Shown here: positions 21,680-30,526 of the stretch, piece by piece | Layout of the letters: every line of letters starts with the position of its first letter | Numbering within the stretch: position 1 is the stretch's first letter | Source: an uncultured Coriobacteriaceae bacterium | GTDB taxonomy: Bacteria > Actinomycetota > Coriobacteriia > Coriobacteriales > Atopobiaceae | Assembly: GCA_902780305.1 (NCBI GenBank) | Contig: CACZFB010000018.1 | Coordinates: forward strand, 1 to 37,425 | Reading direction: 5' to 3' | DNA length: 37,425 nucleotides | The notes under the pieces: model-generated | The model's input: the letters and a program-made list of their open reading frames with translations, nothing else | Told to the model about the DNA's origin: nothing | Databases searched by the model: none | Program-made: the position numbers and the translations under genes

Positions 21680-23707
21680 CTATGCCCCCAATCCGGCAAG
21701 ATCCACGGTTAGGGGAATGCCCACGTTAGCACCGGGGATGGGCAGCTCGGCGATGGTGAACCCACCATTCTCGCCACCTTGTACGGTGGGGACTCCCAAC
21801 GCCGCAGCCCAACCTGCGGCGTCCGCATGCGACGGGACGCTCTGAACCAACTGCCGCGCCTTTGCGAGGCCGCTGAATCCCGCGCGCGCCAGCACCTCGT
21901 TCGTGTGCACGAGGACGGGTTTTCGGGTGCGCATGTCCGCTGGCTCAAGGCCAAGCGCCGCAACGACCCTTACGAGCCTTCGCTTGAGCCATGAGCCTAT
22001 TGAGCCACCGAGCACTCCGTCCACGCGATCCATGAATCCTCCAACCATGCCATCGACCCGCTCGTACGCGGTTCCATAACTCACCAGCATCCGACCCCAA
22101 AGGCCGACGATGCCGTCCAGTACACCCCCAACCGAGAAGCCATCCTGTCGCGCGATGCCGTTGAAGAACGACGAGAGCACGTCCTCGCTCCCCGCAGAGT
22201 CATCGGGAGCGAGCGCTGCCGCCGAGACGGCCACGCCGGCAGGCAGCTCCTCACCCGAAAGGAACGAGCTCACCAGGCTTGATGGCACCGGAGTCCCCGA
22301 CCCGCGGGTGACGACGCCCACGCAGCCATAGGCACCCGGCGGGCACAGCCGCGGTCTTGGCACGCTCAACGAGTCGAGCAGCCGCTCGAACGCGCTCTCG
22401 CCCTCCTCGGCGGCATCACGCATGCGCCGCTCCGCCTCGGCCTGATCCGCCTTGGCCCTCTGATAGCTCTTGGACTCCTCGACGATGATCTGCCAATAGT
22501 GCTCGTAGCCGTTTGTCGCAATCGTCGATATGGACGCCACGCGGCCCAAGTCCCCAACGCTCATGCGACACACAGGGCACTCCCGAACGCCCCCACCCTC
22601 TATGTCGGCAACGCTGGCGTACCCACAGAAGTCACCGATTGCCCCCGGGCACTCGAGCGATGCGTGGAGCGTTATGGCACCCTCGTCCGTACACGGCCAC
22701 GAGGCGTCGGTATAGATCCACGTGTCGCGAATCTCTGCTGAGTTCTTTGCCAGATGCGGCAGCATGAGGTCCACCTCCCCACCGTCAAGCTCGTAGTAAT
22801 AGGCCTCGTAAACCTCGTCCAAGGCATATCGATAGAACATCGAGCGCGCAAGCGAATCCGCAATGGACTCGATGTCCGATCCCTCTGGCGTCTCTTGCGC
22901 AAGCCGCTCCGCATAGTAGAAGCGGGACCGCTCTATGGGCATGCCAAAGTCCCATTGCTCCGGCGAGGACTCCACGGGATTGTACGACCCGGCCAAGCCG
23001 GCAAGTGAGGCTGCGCGTGAGCTCAGGCAGCTTGGGCTGTCCACGCAGTCGGCCTCCCAGGCGCGTCTGCGGGCTTCGTTTGCGCGCCGCTTTGCATCAT
23101 CCGCATCCCGCGTGGCATCCTGCAACCGCTTTGAGGCGTCACTCAACTCGTCGGGAGACGTGTCCGTCTCCAACGACGAGAAGTCCGACTGGGACTGCAG
23201 GGGCAGGGGCAACGCGGCTCCGGCATAGGCGAGGTCGCCCTCACTGTTTGTCGCGGCGCACGAGCAGCCATTCCTCACAATGAGAAATGGCAGAATCCCC
23301 TCAAGTCCCCGAAGGCCCCTTACGGCACTTGTGGCAAAGCGCCGCCGTGACTCCAAAATCTTCCTCCCCGCATCCAGTACCTTGGTTGCCGCACCCTGCC
23401 CGCCCGGAACCGCAGACGCCACAAGCCCCGCACCCATGGTCACGATTCCCGTGAGCCCCATGCTCAGCACACAGGCATCCACGACCTGGGCGATGGTGCA
23501 GTAGGCCGAGACCACGTTGCACCCCGCCATGGCCGTCGCATCGCATACGGCCTGGACGTCCGCCGAGCGTGCGATGACCCATTCCGTTGCCGCAACTCCA
23601 AAGACCAACGTGACGCTCACGAGCATCGCGACCGCAACAGCCACCGTGGTATAGCCACCCTCCTCGCCCACGAACCAGGCAATGCCCCATGCCTGTGGGC
23701 ACATCAT
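21680..23707 (-). CDS. Large TadG-like pilus assembly protein with a Cys-rich motif
   Basis: 675 residues from the ATG at 23707, one base after the stop of the previous TadE gene and with GGAG upstream; a longer open frame to 23941 lacks support. The N-terminal EEGGYTTVAVAVAMLVSVTL is a TadE/TadG type signal with a membrane span, followed by a second hydrophobic stretch. A coiled coil (KRLQDATRDADDAKRRANEA) is near 200-220. A Cys-rich block near 370-410 (LECPGAIGDFCGY, then RECPVCRMSV) resembles small metal-binding folds. The C-terminal third is low complexity, then globular. TadG-like proteins are anchored adhesin or assembly factors. The length and Cys block are unusual, and I know no close family. 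Confidence 0.7.
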   Translation of the reverse strand: MMCPQAWGIAWFVGEEGGYTTVAVAVAMLVSVTLVFGVAATEWVIARSADVQAVCDATAMAGCNVVSAYCTIAQVVDACVLSMGLTGIVTMGAGLVASAVPGGQGAATKVLDAGRKILESRRRFATSAVRGLRGLEGILPFLIVRNGCSCAATNSEGDLAYAGAALPLPLQSQSDFSSLETDTSPDELSDASKRLQDATRDADDAKRRANEARRRAWEADCVDSPSCLSSRAASLAGLAGSYNPVESSPEQWDFGMPIERSRFYYAERLAQETPEGSDIESIADSLARSMFYRYALDEVYEAYYYELDGGEVDLMLPHLAKNSAEIRDTWIYTDASWPCTDEGAITLHASLECPGAIGDFCGYASVADIEGGGVRECPVCRMSVGDLGRVASISTIATNGYEHYWQIIVEESKSYQRAKADQAEAERRMRDAAEEGESAFERLLDSLSVPRPRLCPPGAYGCVGVVTRGSGTPVPSSLVSSFLSGEELPAGVAVSAAALAPDDSAGSEDVLSSFFNGIARQDGFSVGGVLDGIVGLWGRMLVSYGTAYERVDGMVGGFMDRVDGVLGGSIGSWLKRRLVRVVAALGLEPADMRTRKPVLVHTNEVLARAGFSGLAKARQLVQSVPSHADAAGWAAALGVPTVQGGENGGFTIAELPIPGANVGIPLTVDLAGLGA

Positions 23708-23708
23708 C

Positions 23709-24215
23709 TCAGTTCCACATCTCCTGCCAGTCCTCATAGTCACCTCCAACCCATGACGGACGCACGGCCGACCGTGCCTCGACGCGCAATACCACTCCCT
23801 GCCCGTCGCGCTCCCCCATGGCAGACGCCAGGGCACCAAAGAAGGGCAATGGGCGCACGTGGCCACGGATGGACACCGTGGCCGTTCTGCCCTCGTCCGA
23901 GCTCGACACCCCGATGTCCCAGTCATGCTCGCCCCCCACATGGAAGAGGCTGGCCTCGGGAACCGCCCTCAGACGCCGAAGCGCGTATGCGCGCGCATCT
24001 CGCTCGTCGTGGGCTGTGGCCATCACGCGAAGGGTCTCGCATGCAGCATGTGCCATCACCATGCGCGTGTATGCGACGCATACCGGTTGGGTGAGCAATG
24101 CCAGCAATGCCAGGAGCGTGGGAAGCAGCACCGCCGCCTCGACCGTGGCCTGCCCGTGCTCGTCACACAGCCAGCATGTTGGGCTAGAACGATCCCAGAT
24201 CCTGCAAGAAGCCAA
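23709..24215 (-). CDS. TadE-like minor pilin, TTG start
   Basis: 168 residues. The only usable in-frame start is TTG at 24215, with AAGGAGGG eight bases upstream, inside the previous gene (32-base overlap). The N-terminus has DEHGQATVEAAVLLPTLLAL, a TadE prepilin motif with G-Q-x-x-x-E, then a membrane span and an extracytoplasmic domain with conserved-looking GVVLRVEARSAVRP near the end. The rare start and deep overlap suggest low, coupled expression of a minor pilin. Another start cannot be excluded. Confidence 0.72.
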   Translation of the reverse strand: MASCRIWDRSSPTCWLCDEHGQATVEAAVLLPTLLALLALLTQPVCVAYTRMVMAHAACETLRVMATAHDERDARAYALRRLRAVPEASLFHVGGEHDWDIGVSSSDEGRTATVSIRGHVRPLPFFGALASAMGERDGQGVVLRVEARSAVRPSWVGGDYEDWQEMWN

Positions 24216-24399
24216 GGGTCATCCCTCCTTCCCAGTTGTGCGACGCGGCCTCGCGCGCCCGTTGTTGGAGTGCCCCGGACTTGGCCACCCTCCACACGGC
24301 GGCAAGTCCCAACGCTGCCGCGAGGAACGCGAGCACCACAAGCGCGTACTCGACCGTGGACTGTCCCCGCTCATCCTCCATCAGCCATCGCATGCGCAT
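24184..24399 (-). CDS. Small pilin-like protein (Flp/TadE type)
   Basis: 71 residues. The N-terminus EDERGQSTVEYALVVLAFLA is almost the same as that of the Flp pilin gene two genes upstream (DERGQGTTEYAILVGVLVV), with the Gly and Glu-Tyr of class IVb prepilins. After one hydrophobic span a short polar tail follows. It could be a second Flp pilin or a minor subunit. It overlaps its neighbours by 29 and 32 bases. Confidence 0.7.
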   Translation of the reverse strand: MRMRWLMEDERGQSTVEYALVVLAFLAAALGLAAVWRVAKSGALQQRAREAASHNWEGGMTLGFLQDLGSF

Positions 24400-24895
24400 C
24401 CCCCTCTCCCAAGACGTTCGTACGCTCCACGCTCACGGCACTCCCTTGCCCGTCGTCGCTTGCGCTAACGAGGCATAGGTCCACCCAGCCAGGACCCTCC
24501 ATCACACATCCCCACACATCTCCCAGCAGATCCAGGTACCCTGCCTCACGAACTAAGCACACATGCGTCTTGCGATAGGCTCCCACCAGCGCACTCGCAA
24601 CGCGCTCAATGCGCGATGGGACCTCGAACCGACGCGTACCCTCCGGAGCGGCCAGCACGTCGAGCTTGCCTTCCAGCGCGGCATCACCAACCGCACCCGC
24701 TCTGGCATCGCCATCGTTCTGCGACCGGTCAGAATCATCCGCTGTACCCTGCTCGTCGACCGGTTCGGTGGAACCCGGCTCAGACCCAACCTTGGGCGAG
24801 GTACCTACCACAGCCACGACCGCACATGCGGCGACCACGACCGAGACGCACGCAACGCATGTGGCGAGCAACCCCCTACAGCGAGTTGATGCCAT
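24371..24895 (-). CDS. Membrane-anchored protein of unknown function in the Tad operon
   Basis: 174 residues from the ATG at 24895, which overlaps the end of the Flp pilin gene by 20 bases. A basic start is followed by a hydrophobic segment (LLATCVACVSVVVAACAVVA, residues about 8-27), an acidic, Asp/Ser/Gly-rich linker (about 35-75) and a small domain (about 80-170) with CLVREAGYLDLLGDVWG and a Cys pair. It lacks a clear lipobox and is likely secreted or surface-exposed. No family is recognised. Its position between two pilin genes argues for a pilus-related role. Confidence 0.6.
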   Translation of the reverse strand: MASTRCRGLLATCVACVSVVVAACAVVAVVGTSPKVGSEPGSTEPVDEQGTADDSDRSQNDGDARAGAVGDAALEGKLDVLAAPEGTRRFEVPSRIERVASALVGAYRKTHVCLVREAGYLDLLGDVWGCVMEGPGWVDLCLVSASDDGQGSAVSVERTNVLGEGDAHAMADGG

Positions 24896-25064
24896 CCGAC
24901 ACCGCCTGCCAGAGCTCGGCCACCTTTCCCCTGAAGGCGATGATTGCCACGATCGCCAGCACGACCAGCACGCCAACAAGAATCGCGTATTCGGTCGTCC
25001 CCTGGCCCCTTTCGTCGAGCATGAGTCGTCTTTTAAGCAGGTCCCTCGTCTTTTGTTGCCTCAT
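24876..25064 (-). CDS. flp: Flp family type IVb pilin
   Basis: 62 residues from the ATG at 25064, with GAAAGGG upstream. The basic leader (MRQQKTRDLLKRRLMLDERG) is followed by the Flp processing site and span: Q-G-T-T-E-Y-A-I-L, then VGVLVVLAIVAIIAFRG. The mature pilin would be about 40-45 residues, standard for Flp. It is the major filament subunit. The gene comes after tadC with a 25-base gap, the largest gap inside the operon, where an extra promoter or processing site could raise pilin dosage. Confidence 0.9.
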   Translation of the reverse strand: MRQQKTRDLLKRRLMLDERGQGTTEYAILVGVLVVLAIVAIIAFRGKVAELWQAVSDGINSL

Positions 25065-25089
25065 ACACGCACCACCCTTTCTTGTCTTT

Positions 25090-25725
25090 CTAGGCCATTT
25101 GCAACGCCGGCCCCAGCAAGGGGCCAAGAATTGCCAGAAGCATCGCCGGGACGATGAGCGTCCCCAGCGGAATGAGCATCTTTACGGGAACGCGCTCTAT
25201 TTCCTCCTCCACCTGCGCGCGCTGCTCATCCCGAATAACCTGCGCCTGCCGTGACAACGCGTCGGCAAGCGGGGTGCCAAATGCAAGCGCCTCGCTTACG
25301 GTGGAGGCGAATCGCATGAGAGCGGGCGTATCGACGCGACGCGCAAGTTCCTCCAACGCCTCCGCCCGACCGCAGGTTCCCAGCCTCCAGGACAGCATGG
25401 CCTGCGACACGAGGTTTGCCAACGGGGTTTGGTATCGGTCGCAATACAGGTCCAACGACGAGTCGAACGAGAGTCCCGCCGACACGCCCAGCGTGACGAT
25501 GTCCAGAAACAGGGGCATGTCGCGCATGACCTCCGCTCGCAGGTGGCGGGAGTCGCCGGCCTTCTGCCCCGACGCCTTGCTTCGCATAAGGCCAGCCAAG
25601 ACGGCAGCAGACCTTCGCAGCATGCGCATGAGGTCCGTTAGTCCGCCACAGAGGCATCCGTAGGCACAGCCACAGGCGCACACCCCCTGCACCACGAGGC
25701 AAGCCATCCGCATCGCATCCGTCAT
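25090..25725 (-). CDS. tadC: TadC-like inner-membrane platform protein (T2SSF domain)
   Basis: 211 residues; the start overlaps the tadB stop as ATGA. The T2SSF domain is clear: PLFLDIVTLGVSAGLSFDSS (residues about 70-89), then SQAMLSWRLGTCGRAEALEE and ADALSRQAQVIRDEQRAQVE, with C-terminal spans (KMLIPLGTLIVPAMLLAILG). TadC and TadB form the membrane platform moved by the CpaF ATPase. It is shorter than many TadC proteins (about 290-310), mostly at the N-terminus. The gene is intact. Confidence 0.88.
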   Translation of the reverse strand: MTDAMRMACLVVQGVCACGCAYGCLCGGLTDLMRMLRRSAAVLAGLMRSKASGQKAGDSRHLRAEVMRDMPLFLDIVTLGVSAGLSFDSSLDLYCDRYQTPLANLVSQAMLSWRLGTCGRAEALEELARRVDTPALMRFASTVSEALAFGTPLADALSRQAQVIRDEQRAQVEEEIERVPVKMLIPLGTLIVPAMLLAILGPLLGPALQMA

Positions 25726-26654
25726 AGGACCGCCCCCATGATCGTCCTAATGAGCAGCAGGGCAAGCCCATCCATGAGCGAGGCAACCAAGAGGCACACC
25801 ACGCCCGTTGGCATGGAGAGTCCCCGCAGGTAGTCAGGCGAGATTACCGAGAGCAGGCACACCATGAGCGGGGGAAGCAGACACACAATGCGCACCGAGA
25901 GCCTCACCTGCGCGGTCTTAACCGAGAGCATGCGCTCGAACTCCCCTTGCTGCTCGACGAGAACGGCTGAGCGCGAGAAGAGCTCCCTCAGGGGGCTACC
26001 TGTGCGCTGAGAAATCTCCAATGCGGTGGCCATCAGTCCGACGCCCGGTGCATCAAGCTCCTCTCGCAGGCGTTCCAGCACGTCGTTTACCGACCAGCCA
26101 CAACGGAGTCTGAGCGAGGCCCGGACAAAGGCACCGTTCGCCTCGCCACACTCATGCAACCCCACGTAATCAACCGCCTGGACCAATGTGTTCCCCGATG
26201 CCATGGCTGTGGCAAGCGTCCGAAAGATGCCCGGCATCTCTTGCGCCAAGGCCCGTTTGCGGCCTCGCTCCCGCGCGAAGAGGCGCGCACGCATCCCCGC
26301 GACCATGCATGCCCCCACGACAAGACACGCCACGGGCGATCGGGTGAGTAGCCCAACCAGCACGAGGCCACCCACCGACGCACAGAGCAGCATGGCCGCA
26401 GCCATGCGCTCACCGAGTTCCCAGCCACGAGACTTGCCCAGCGCGCACAGCTCTTCCACCAGCGAGGAACATGCATCCCGCTCCATAACCGCCGAGACCA
26501 GCGCGCTCGAAGCGACATTCTCGAGCATTTCGCGGGCATGCAGCGCACATCGCCGCACAAGAGATGCCTTACGTCCCCCGCCCGAAGCCGGCAGTGCCAG
26601 CCAGATGGCCAATGCGGCACAAACCCCACTCGCTAGGCAACAGAGCGTCGCCAT
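25722..26654 (-). CDS. tadB: TadB-like inner-membrane platform protein (T2SSF domain)
   Basis: 310 residues from the ATG at 26654, with GGAGGTGCTGC directly upstream; the start lies inside the end of cpaF (22-base overlap). The N-terminal span is [19 protein letters not shown] and two spans follow near 95-140. The T2SSF domain (about 150-270) has MPGIFRTLATAMASGNTLVQ and LEISQRTGSPLRELFSR. The C-terminal spans are IVCLLPPLMVCLLSVIS and VVCLLVASLMDGLALLLI. It acts with TadC as platform for pilus extrusion. Confidence 0.88.
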   Translation of the reverse strand: MATLCCLASGVCAALAIWLALPASGGGRKASLVRRCALHAREMLENVASSALVSAVMERDACSSLVEELCALGKSRGWELGERMAAAMLLCASVGGLVLVGLLTRSPVACLVVGACMVAGMRARLFARERGRKRALAQEMPGIFRTLATAMASGNTLVQAVDYVGLHECGEANGAFVRASLRLRCGWSVNDVLERLREELDAPGVGLMATALEISQRTGSPLRELFSRSAVLVEQQGEFERMLSVKTAQVRLSVRIVCLLPPLMVCLLSVISPDYLRGLSMPTGVVCLLVASLMDGLALLLIRTIMGAVL

Positions 26655-27955
26655 TGCAGCACCTCCTCCTCGCTCACCAACCCGTCTTCCAGCGCGTGCG
26701 ACACGAACGCAGGCTCGCGAACCAAGCTCCACGTCCTGGCGACCTCGTCGAACCTCACGCATTCCTCAAGCCGCACGCCCCCGCCATCCGCCCTGCTCAC
26801 CGTACTGAGGGAGGACAGATAGCGCGACCCGTCCGCCATGCGCCGCGACATGACGATGAGGTCCAGCGCCGAGGCGATCTGCTCCTCGATGATGTCGGTA
26901 GGAAGGTCCATACCGAATCGCGCCATAAGAACCAGGCGCAACACCACCTCGTCGGCAGTCCCGGCATGACAGGTGGTAAGGCTGCCGTCATGACCGGTGT
27001 TCATGGCGCTAATCATGTCGATGGCCTCCTCGCCGCGAACCTCTCCAACGACTATGCGGTCGGGACGCATGCGCAAGGCGTTCTTCACCAGGTCGCGAAT
27101 GGTCACCTCTCCCGTTCCCTCGATGGAGGCATCGCGCGCCTCTAGGCGAACCACATTCGGGTGAGAGTCAAAGCGAAGCTCCGCGGAGTCCTCTATGGTT
27201 ACGATGCGCTCGCGCTTGTCGATCTCGCACGAGAGGGCATTGAGCAGCGTCGTCTTTCCCGACCCGGTGCCACCGGCAACCGCAATGTCGCAGCGCGACC
27301 GGACCGCCCATCCCAAAAGCGTCGCATACCACTCCGGTACGGCCCCAAGCTCCACAAGCTGATCGAGCGACACGATGCGATTGGAGAACTTGCGAATCGT
27401 GACCGCTGGGCCGTCCACGGCAATGGGCGGTGCGACCGCGTTCAGACGGTCGCCATTGGCAAGTCGGGCGTTTACTATGGGACTCGCCTTGTCCAACCGT
27501 CGTCCCAATGGGGCAAGTATGCGATCCACCACGAGCATAATCTGATCTGCCGAGTCGAACACCCGCTCCGCTGGATGCAGCTCTCCCGCACGTTCGTAGA
27601 ACAGCTGCTCACACCCATTGACCATGATTTCGGTGACCTCATCGTCCTCCAGAAGCGGCTGAAGCGGCCCAAGCCCGCACACCTCATCGAGCACCTGAGA
27701 GATCAAGAGGTCCCTATCGTCGGAATCGAGCGACCCATAGTCACCCGTGTTGAGTATTGCCTGGCAGGCGATCTCGATCTCTGATCGCGCGGCATCAACG
27801 TCGTCGTTTGCCGCGAGCGCCGCCACCGCAGACAGGCCAAGACGCTCGACCAGATCGTGTTTGAGGCGATTCCGGTATACCGCCGCAAGGTGACGGCTCT
27901 CGGTGGCAAGGGCACCGGTGCCCTCGTGCTCCCGCACCCGCTCCAGAACCGACAT
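26633..27955 (-). CDS. cpaF: CpaF/TadA pilus assembly ATPase
   Basis: 440 residues from the ATG at 27955, one base after the tadZ stop, with GAGGGAGGG upstream. This is the hexameric secretion ATPase of the Tad system (T2SSE/VirB11 superfamily). Walker [18 protein letters not shown] is at residues about 226-242, the Asp box is [11 protein letters not shown], Walker B is [13 protein letters not shown] near 297, and the His box TCHAGTADE follows. The N-terminal domain has [17 protein letters not shown]. All motifs are intact, so the machine is probably functional. Confidence 0.94.
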   Translation of the reverse strand: MSVLERVREHEGTGALATESRHLAAVYRNRLKHDLVERLGLSAVAALAANDDVDAARSEIEIACQAILNTGDYGSLDSDDRDLLISQVLDEVCGLGPLQPLLEDDEVTEIMVNGCEQLFYERAGELHPAERVFDSADQIMLVVDRILAPLGRRLDKASPIVNARLANGDRLNAVAPPIAVDGPAVTIRKFSNRIVSLDQLVELGAVPEWYATLLGWAVRSRCDIAVAGGTGSGKTTLLNALSCEIDKRERIVTIEDSAELRFDSHPNVVRLEARDASIEGTGEVTIRDLVKNALRMRPDRIVVGEVRGEEAIDMISAMNTGHDGSLTTCHAGTADEVVLRLVLMARFGMDLPTDIIEEQIASALDLIVMSRRMADGSRYLSSLSTVSRADGGGVRLEECVRFDEVARTWSLVREPAFVSHALEDGLVSEEEVLQWRRSVA

Positions 27956-27956
27956 G

Positions 27957-29378
27957 TTAGTTTCCCTCCCTCTTACGGCCAAACGTCCATCTGGTACGCG
28001 TCTCCTTGCGCTCCAAAGCGCGCTTTGCCTCCGCATGCTCGGGCAGCGCACCCAGCTCCGCCAGAAGCTGGGCAAGGGCATGCGACGTCGAGTCGGCAAA
28101 GCGCGACCCAAGCTCGAACAACTCGGCAGGGTTCCCCCGAGCGAGGCAGGAGGCCACCTCGTTCCCTCCGTCGGTCACCCTAAACACCCGCGCCGTCTCC
28201 AGGCCGACGTCCGACCGGTTGACCGACGCGTCGCCCTTTCCCCGTGCGCTGCACCGGTTGGCAACGCATGCTATGCGCGTGCGCGCCACACCCAGTCTCA
28301 CCGCAAGGGACCCGAGTCGCGCCTGCGCCACGTTGGATCCTGGCCTCCCATCGGCCACAAGCAGCATGCGATCGCATGCTTGCGCCACCTGGGCCACGGC
28401 ATCGTCGAAGGTCGACGAGGTGTCCACGAGCACCAGGTCGTGACTTCGCGCCAACACGTCAAGCAGGTCTTCCACATGGGGTGCCACCAGCTCCGACATT
28501 TCGGGGCGTGTCGTGGACCCCCAGAGCTCGAGTCCCTCCGATATGTGCACGCCGGCCTCGATTAGCTTGCGCTCATCCGCGAGCATGGCACCCGACGCGT
28601 CGAGCATGCTGGCAGGACCCGAGAGCCCAAAGCAGCTGTAGAGGTTCCCAAAGGGCAGGTCCAAGTCGCACAAGGCCACACGCAGCCCCCAGGACGACGC
28701 CGCATGGCCCATGGTCGCCACAATCGACGTCTTGCCAACGCCACCCCTTCCCGAGAAGAGCGCAACCACTGGCGCCTTTTTCATCGTGAGCTCCCGACGC
28801 GATTGGCCATCGCCACCATGGTCTGCGCCATCCCCAACACGGTGGGGTCGTGCTCGTTCCTCGGCATGAGACTCAGGCGCGGGCTGATCGCACGTCTTGG
28901 CAACACCCTTGAGCTCGAGAGCGTTCGTGCGGTCGTCCACCCGTGGCACCGACAGCAGCGCGCTGATGTCCCCCGGTTCCCTGGACGGGAACAGCATCGT
29001 AGGAACCTCATCGCTCGGCAAGAGTGGCTCTTCCACCTCACATCCGCCTTCCTCCCACGTCCCAAGGTCTACCAGCTGGTCTATGCCTGCTTGCTTCGCC
29101 CGCTTTGCGAGGTCCGACGTTGGTTCGTGCGTGGCAAGCGCCACGCACGACGCTGACTCGTCGTGCGCTATTGCCGCCGCGACGTTTACGCTCGAGATCG
29201 ATCCCGCGAGCGGTCCCACCATCACGCCCAGCTCCCCATTGGCCTCTTGTGCCCACTGCCTCAGCTCCTGTGCGTCTCCCGCGAACGAGAGACGGGCCGA
29301 GGGGTCATGCGCCCCCAACGCTCCCCTCAAGGCATCCCTGGCCTCCTCGTCGCATAACGCGATCCATGCGTCCGTCAT
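27957..29378 (-). CDS. tadZ: TadZ/CpaE-like pilus localisation ATPase
   Basis: 473 residues from the ATG at 29378, with AGGTAGGTGG upstream. The N-terminal 110 residues have a degenerate receiver-like fold; the C-terminal half is a ParA/MinD-type ATPase with the deviant Walker A FSGRGGVGKTS near 208-218, VALCDLDLPFGNLYS, and LVLVDTSSTFDD. TadZ places the pilus at the cell pole. The low-complexity linker (about 140-195) is followed by an internal ATG at 28784 (residue 199) with its own GGGAG site, so a short ATPase-only product is possible. It lies between cpaB and cpaF, with gaps of 16 and 1 bases. Confidence 0.85.
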   Translation of the reverse strand: MTDAWIALCDEEARDALRGALGAHDPSARLSFAGDAQELRQWAQEANGELGVMVGPLAGSISSVNVAAAIAHDESASCVALATHEPTSDLAKRAKQAGIDQLVDLGTWEEGGCEVEEPLLPSDEVPTMLFPSREPGDISALLSVPRVDDRTNALELKGVAKTCDQPAPESHAEERARPHRVGDGADHGGDGQSRRELTMKKAPVVALFSGRGGVGKTSIVATMGHAASSWGLRVALCDLDLPFGNLYSCFGLSGPASMLDASGAMLADERKLIEAGVHISEGLELWGSTTRPEMSELVAPHVEDLLDVLARSHDLVLVDTSSTFDDAVAQVAQACDRMLLVADGRPGSNVAQARLGSLAVRLGVARTRIACVANRCSARGKGDASVNRSDVGLETARVFRVTDGGNEVASCLARGNPAELFELGSRFADSTSHALAQLLAELGALPEHAEAKRALERKETRTRWTFGRKREGN

Positions 29379-29394
29379 CGGTACACCACCTACC

Positions 29395-30135
29395 TCACTC
29401 CTCGCCGTTGCCTTCCCTGCCCTTATCGCCCGTTGTTCGCGTCTGGTCCCCTTGCGTAGGGGGAACGTCCTTGCCTCCTCGGTCGGCACCTGCCGTCGTC
29501 TGTTTGACGTCATCTGCAGGAACCACCAGCTGCAGGTCGCCGGACGTGCTGGCATGGAGCACATGTGCGACGTCCTTCTCTGGCACGGCGATGGTGAGCG
29601 AACCATGCGTCGCGAATGACGCATTCGTGCCCGGAACCGCAAGCACGATGGCGCTTGCGCATATCACCTCGGCCGCAGATTCCTGCGTTCGGTAGGCAGT
29701 CACATGAACCCCAACACGAATGGCGGGCGAGACACCAAGCTTGTCGGTGACGGGGACCGAGACCGCCACGTGCCCAGAGGGGATGTCGGCAAGCTCCGAT
29801 GCATCTCTAAAGTTGAGCTCGGTGACCGGTGCGCCCTCGGCAACGGGAACCGTCACCTCCCGACCCACCACGTTCGACAGGTCCGTGAGCGCCCCCACAG
29901 GTGCCAGCGACGACAGCCAGTCTCGCGCATCCACGTCGCCTGTGGACACCACCTCGCCAGCCTCTATGGCGCGCGACGACACGACGAGACTCACAACCTC
30001 CCCGCCATAGCGCTCCAACGCCTCGGCACGATCGCGCTGAGCCTGGGCCCGCACGGCGCTCCCATACGCCACGCTTGCCGCCACGGCAAGCGTTCCGCAC
30101 GCGCACGAGAGCACGATTCTCGTCTTTCTTTGCAT
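29395..30135 (-). CDS. cpaB: CpaB/RcpC-like pilus assembly protein (SAF domain)
   Basis: 246 residues from the ATG at 30135, with GAGGAGG upstream. A signal anchor (RIVLSCACGTLAVAASVAYG) is followed by the SAF domain (about 45-110: SLVVSSRAIEAGEVVSTGDV, LSNVVGREVTVPVAEGAPV) and the RcpC domain (about 120-215: GHVAVSVPVTDKLGV, VTAYRTQE). The C-terminal 30 residues are a polar, disordered tail rich in Gly, Asp and Lys. In diderms CpaB meets the secretin; here, in a monoderm, it may contact the wall. It is the first gene of the operon. Confidence 0.86.
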   Translation of the reverse strand: MQRKTRIVLSCACGTLAVAASVAYGSAVRAQAQRDRAEALERYGGEVVSLVVSSRAIEAGEVVSTGDVDARDWLSSLAPVGALTDLSNVVGREVTVPVAEGAPVTELNFRDASELADIPSGHVAVSVPVTDKLGVSPAIRVGVHVTAYRTQESAAEVICASAIVLAVPGTNASFATHGSLTIAVPEKDVAHVLHASTSGDLQLVVPADDVKQTTAGADRGGKDVPPTQGDQTRTTGDKGREGNGEE

Positions 30136-30526
30136 GGGGGCCTCCTCACTCGATTTCTTGGGCAACCTGTGCCCATGCCACAATTCTGAGATGAGTCATG
30201 ACTCCATGCCGGCACTTTTGCGAGCTGTGTTACAGCAGGCTCACGCATAAGTCGCAGCAATTGCCCGCAATGGCGCATTTCCGCAGGCAGACAGCTCAAG
30301 GTGATTGGCCCATAGTGCGCCCAAATGCGGTGCGCGCCAAAAAAGGGGCCCTCTGGACCCCCTTCCTGGAACCTTATGCAGCGCCTTGCTCAGTTTTGCT
30401 CATATTTGCCTTTGTAATACCTCAATTTGCCCACCGCGAGCGACCAGGCATTGCCTTGGTCCCGCGAGATAGCAGTGCGAAATCGGCCCGTACAATCTGC
30501 GGGGACCACGTTTGTTCGGTCTGGGC
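30136..30526. promoter_or_regulatory. Gene-free region upstream of the pilus operon
   Basis: No gene was found in these 391 bases. The operon promoter must lie here or just inside. The perfect 12-bp palindrome GAGTCATGACTC at 30193-30204, about 58 bases before the cpaB start, is a candidate operator. A reliable -10/-35 pair could not be chosen. The distal half contains the rsgA-side terminator at 30339-30361. Confidence 0.45.
30339..30361 (-). terminator. Rho-independent terminator downstream of rsgA
   Basis: On the minus strand GGGGTCC pairs with GGGCCCC (one G-T pair) around AGA, followed by six T's. It lies 165 bases after the rsgA stop, so the transcript would have a long 3' end. It would also shield the pilus operon from read-through. 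Confidence 0.75.

Noticed and set aside
23707..23941. A 78-residue N-terminal extension of the large Tad protein
   Set aside because: It overlaps the previous TadE-like gene, has no signal-like composition, and the ATG at 23707 has a ribosome site and fits the membrane-signal position.
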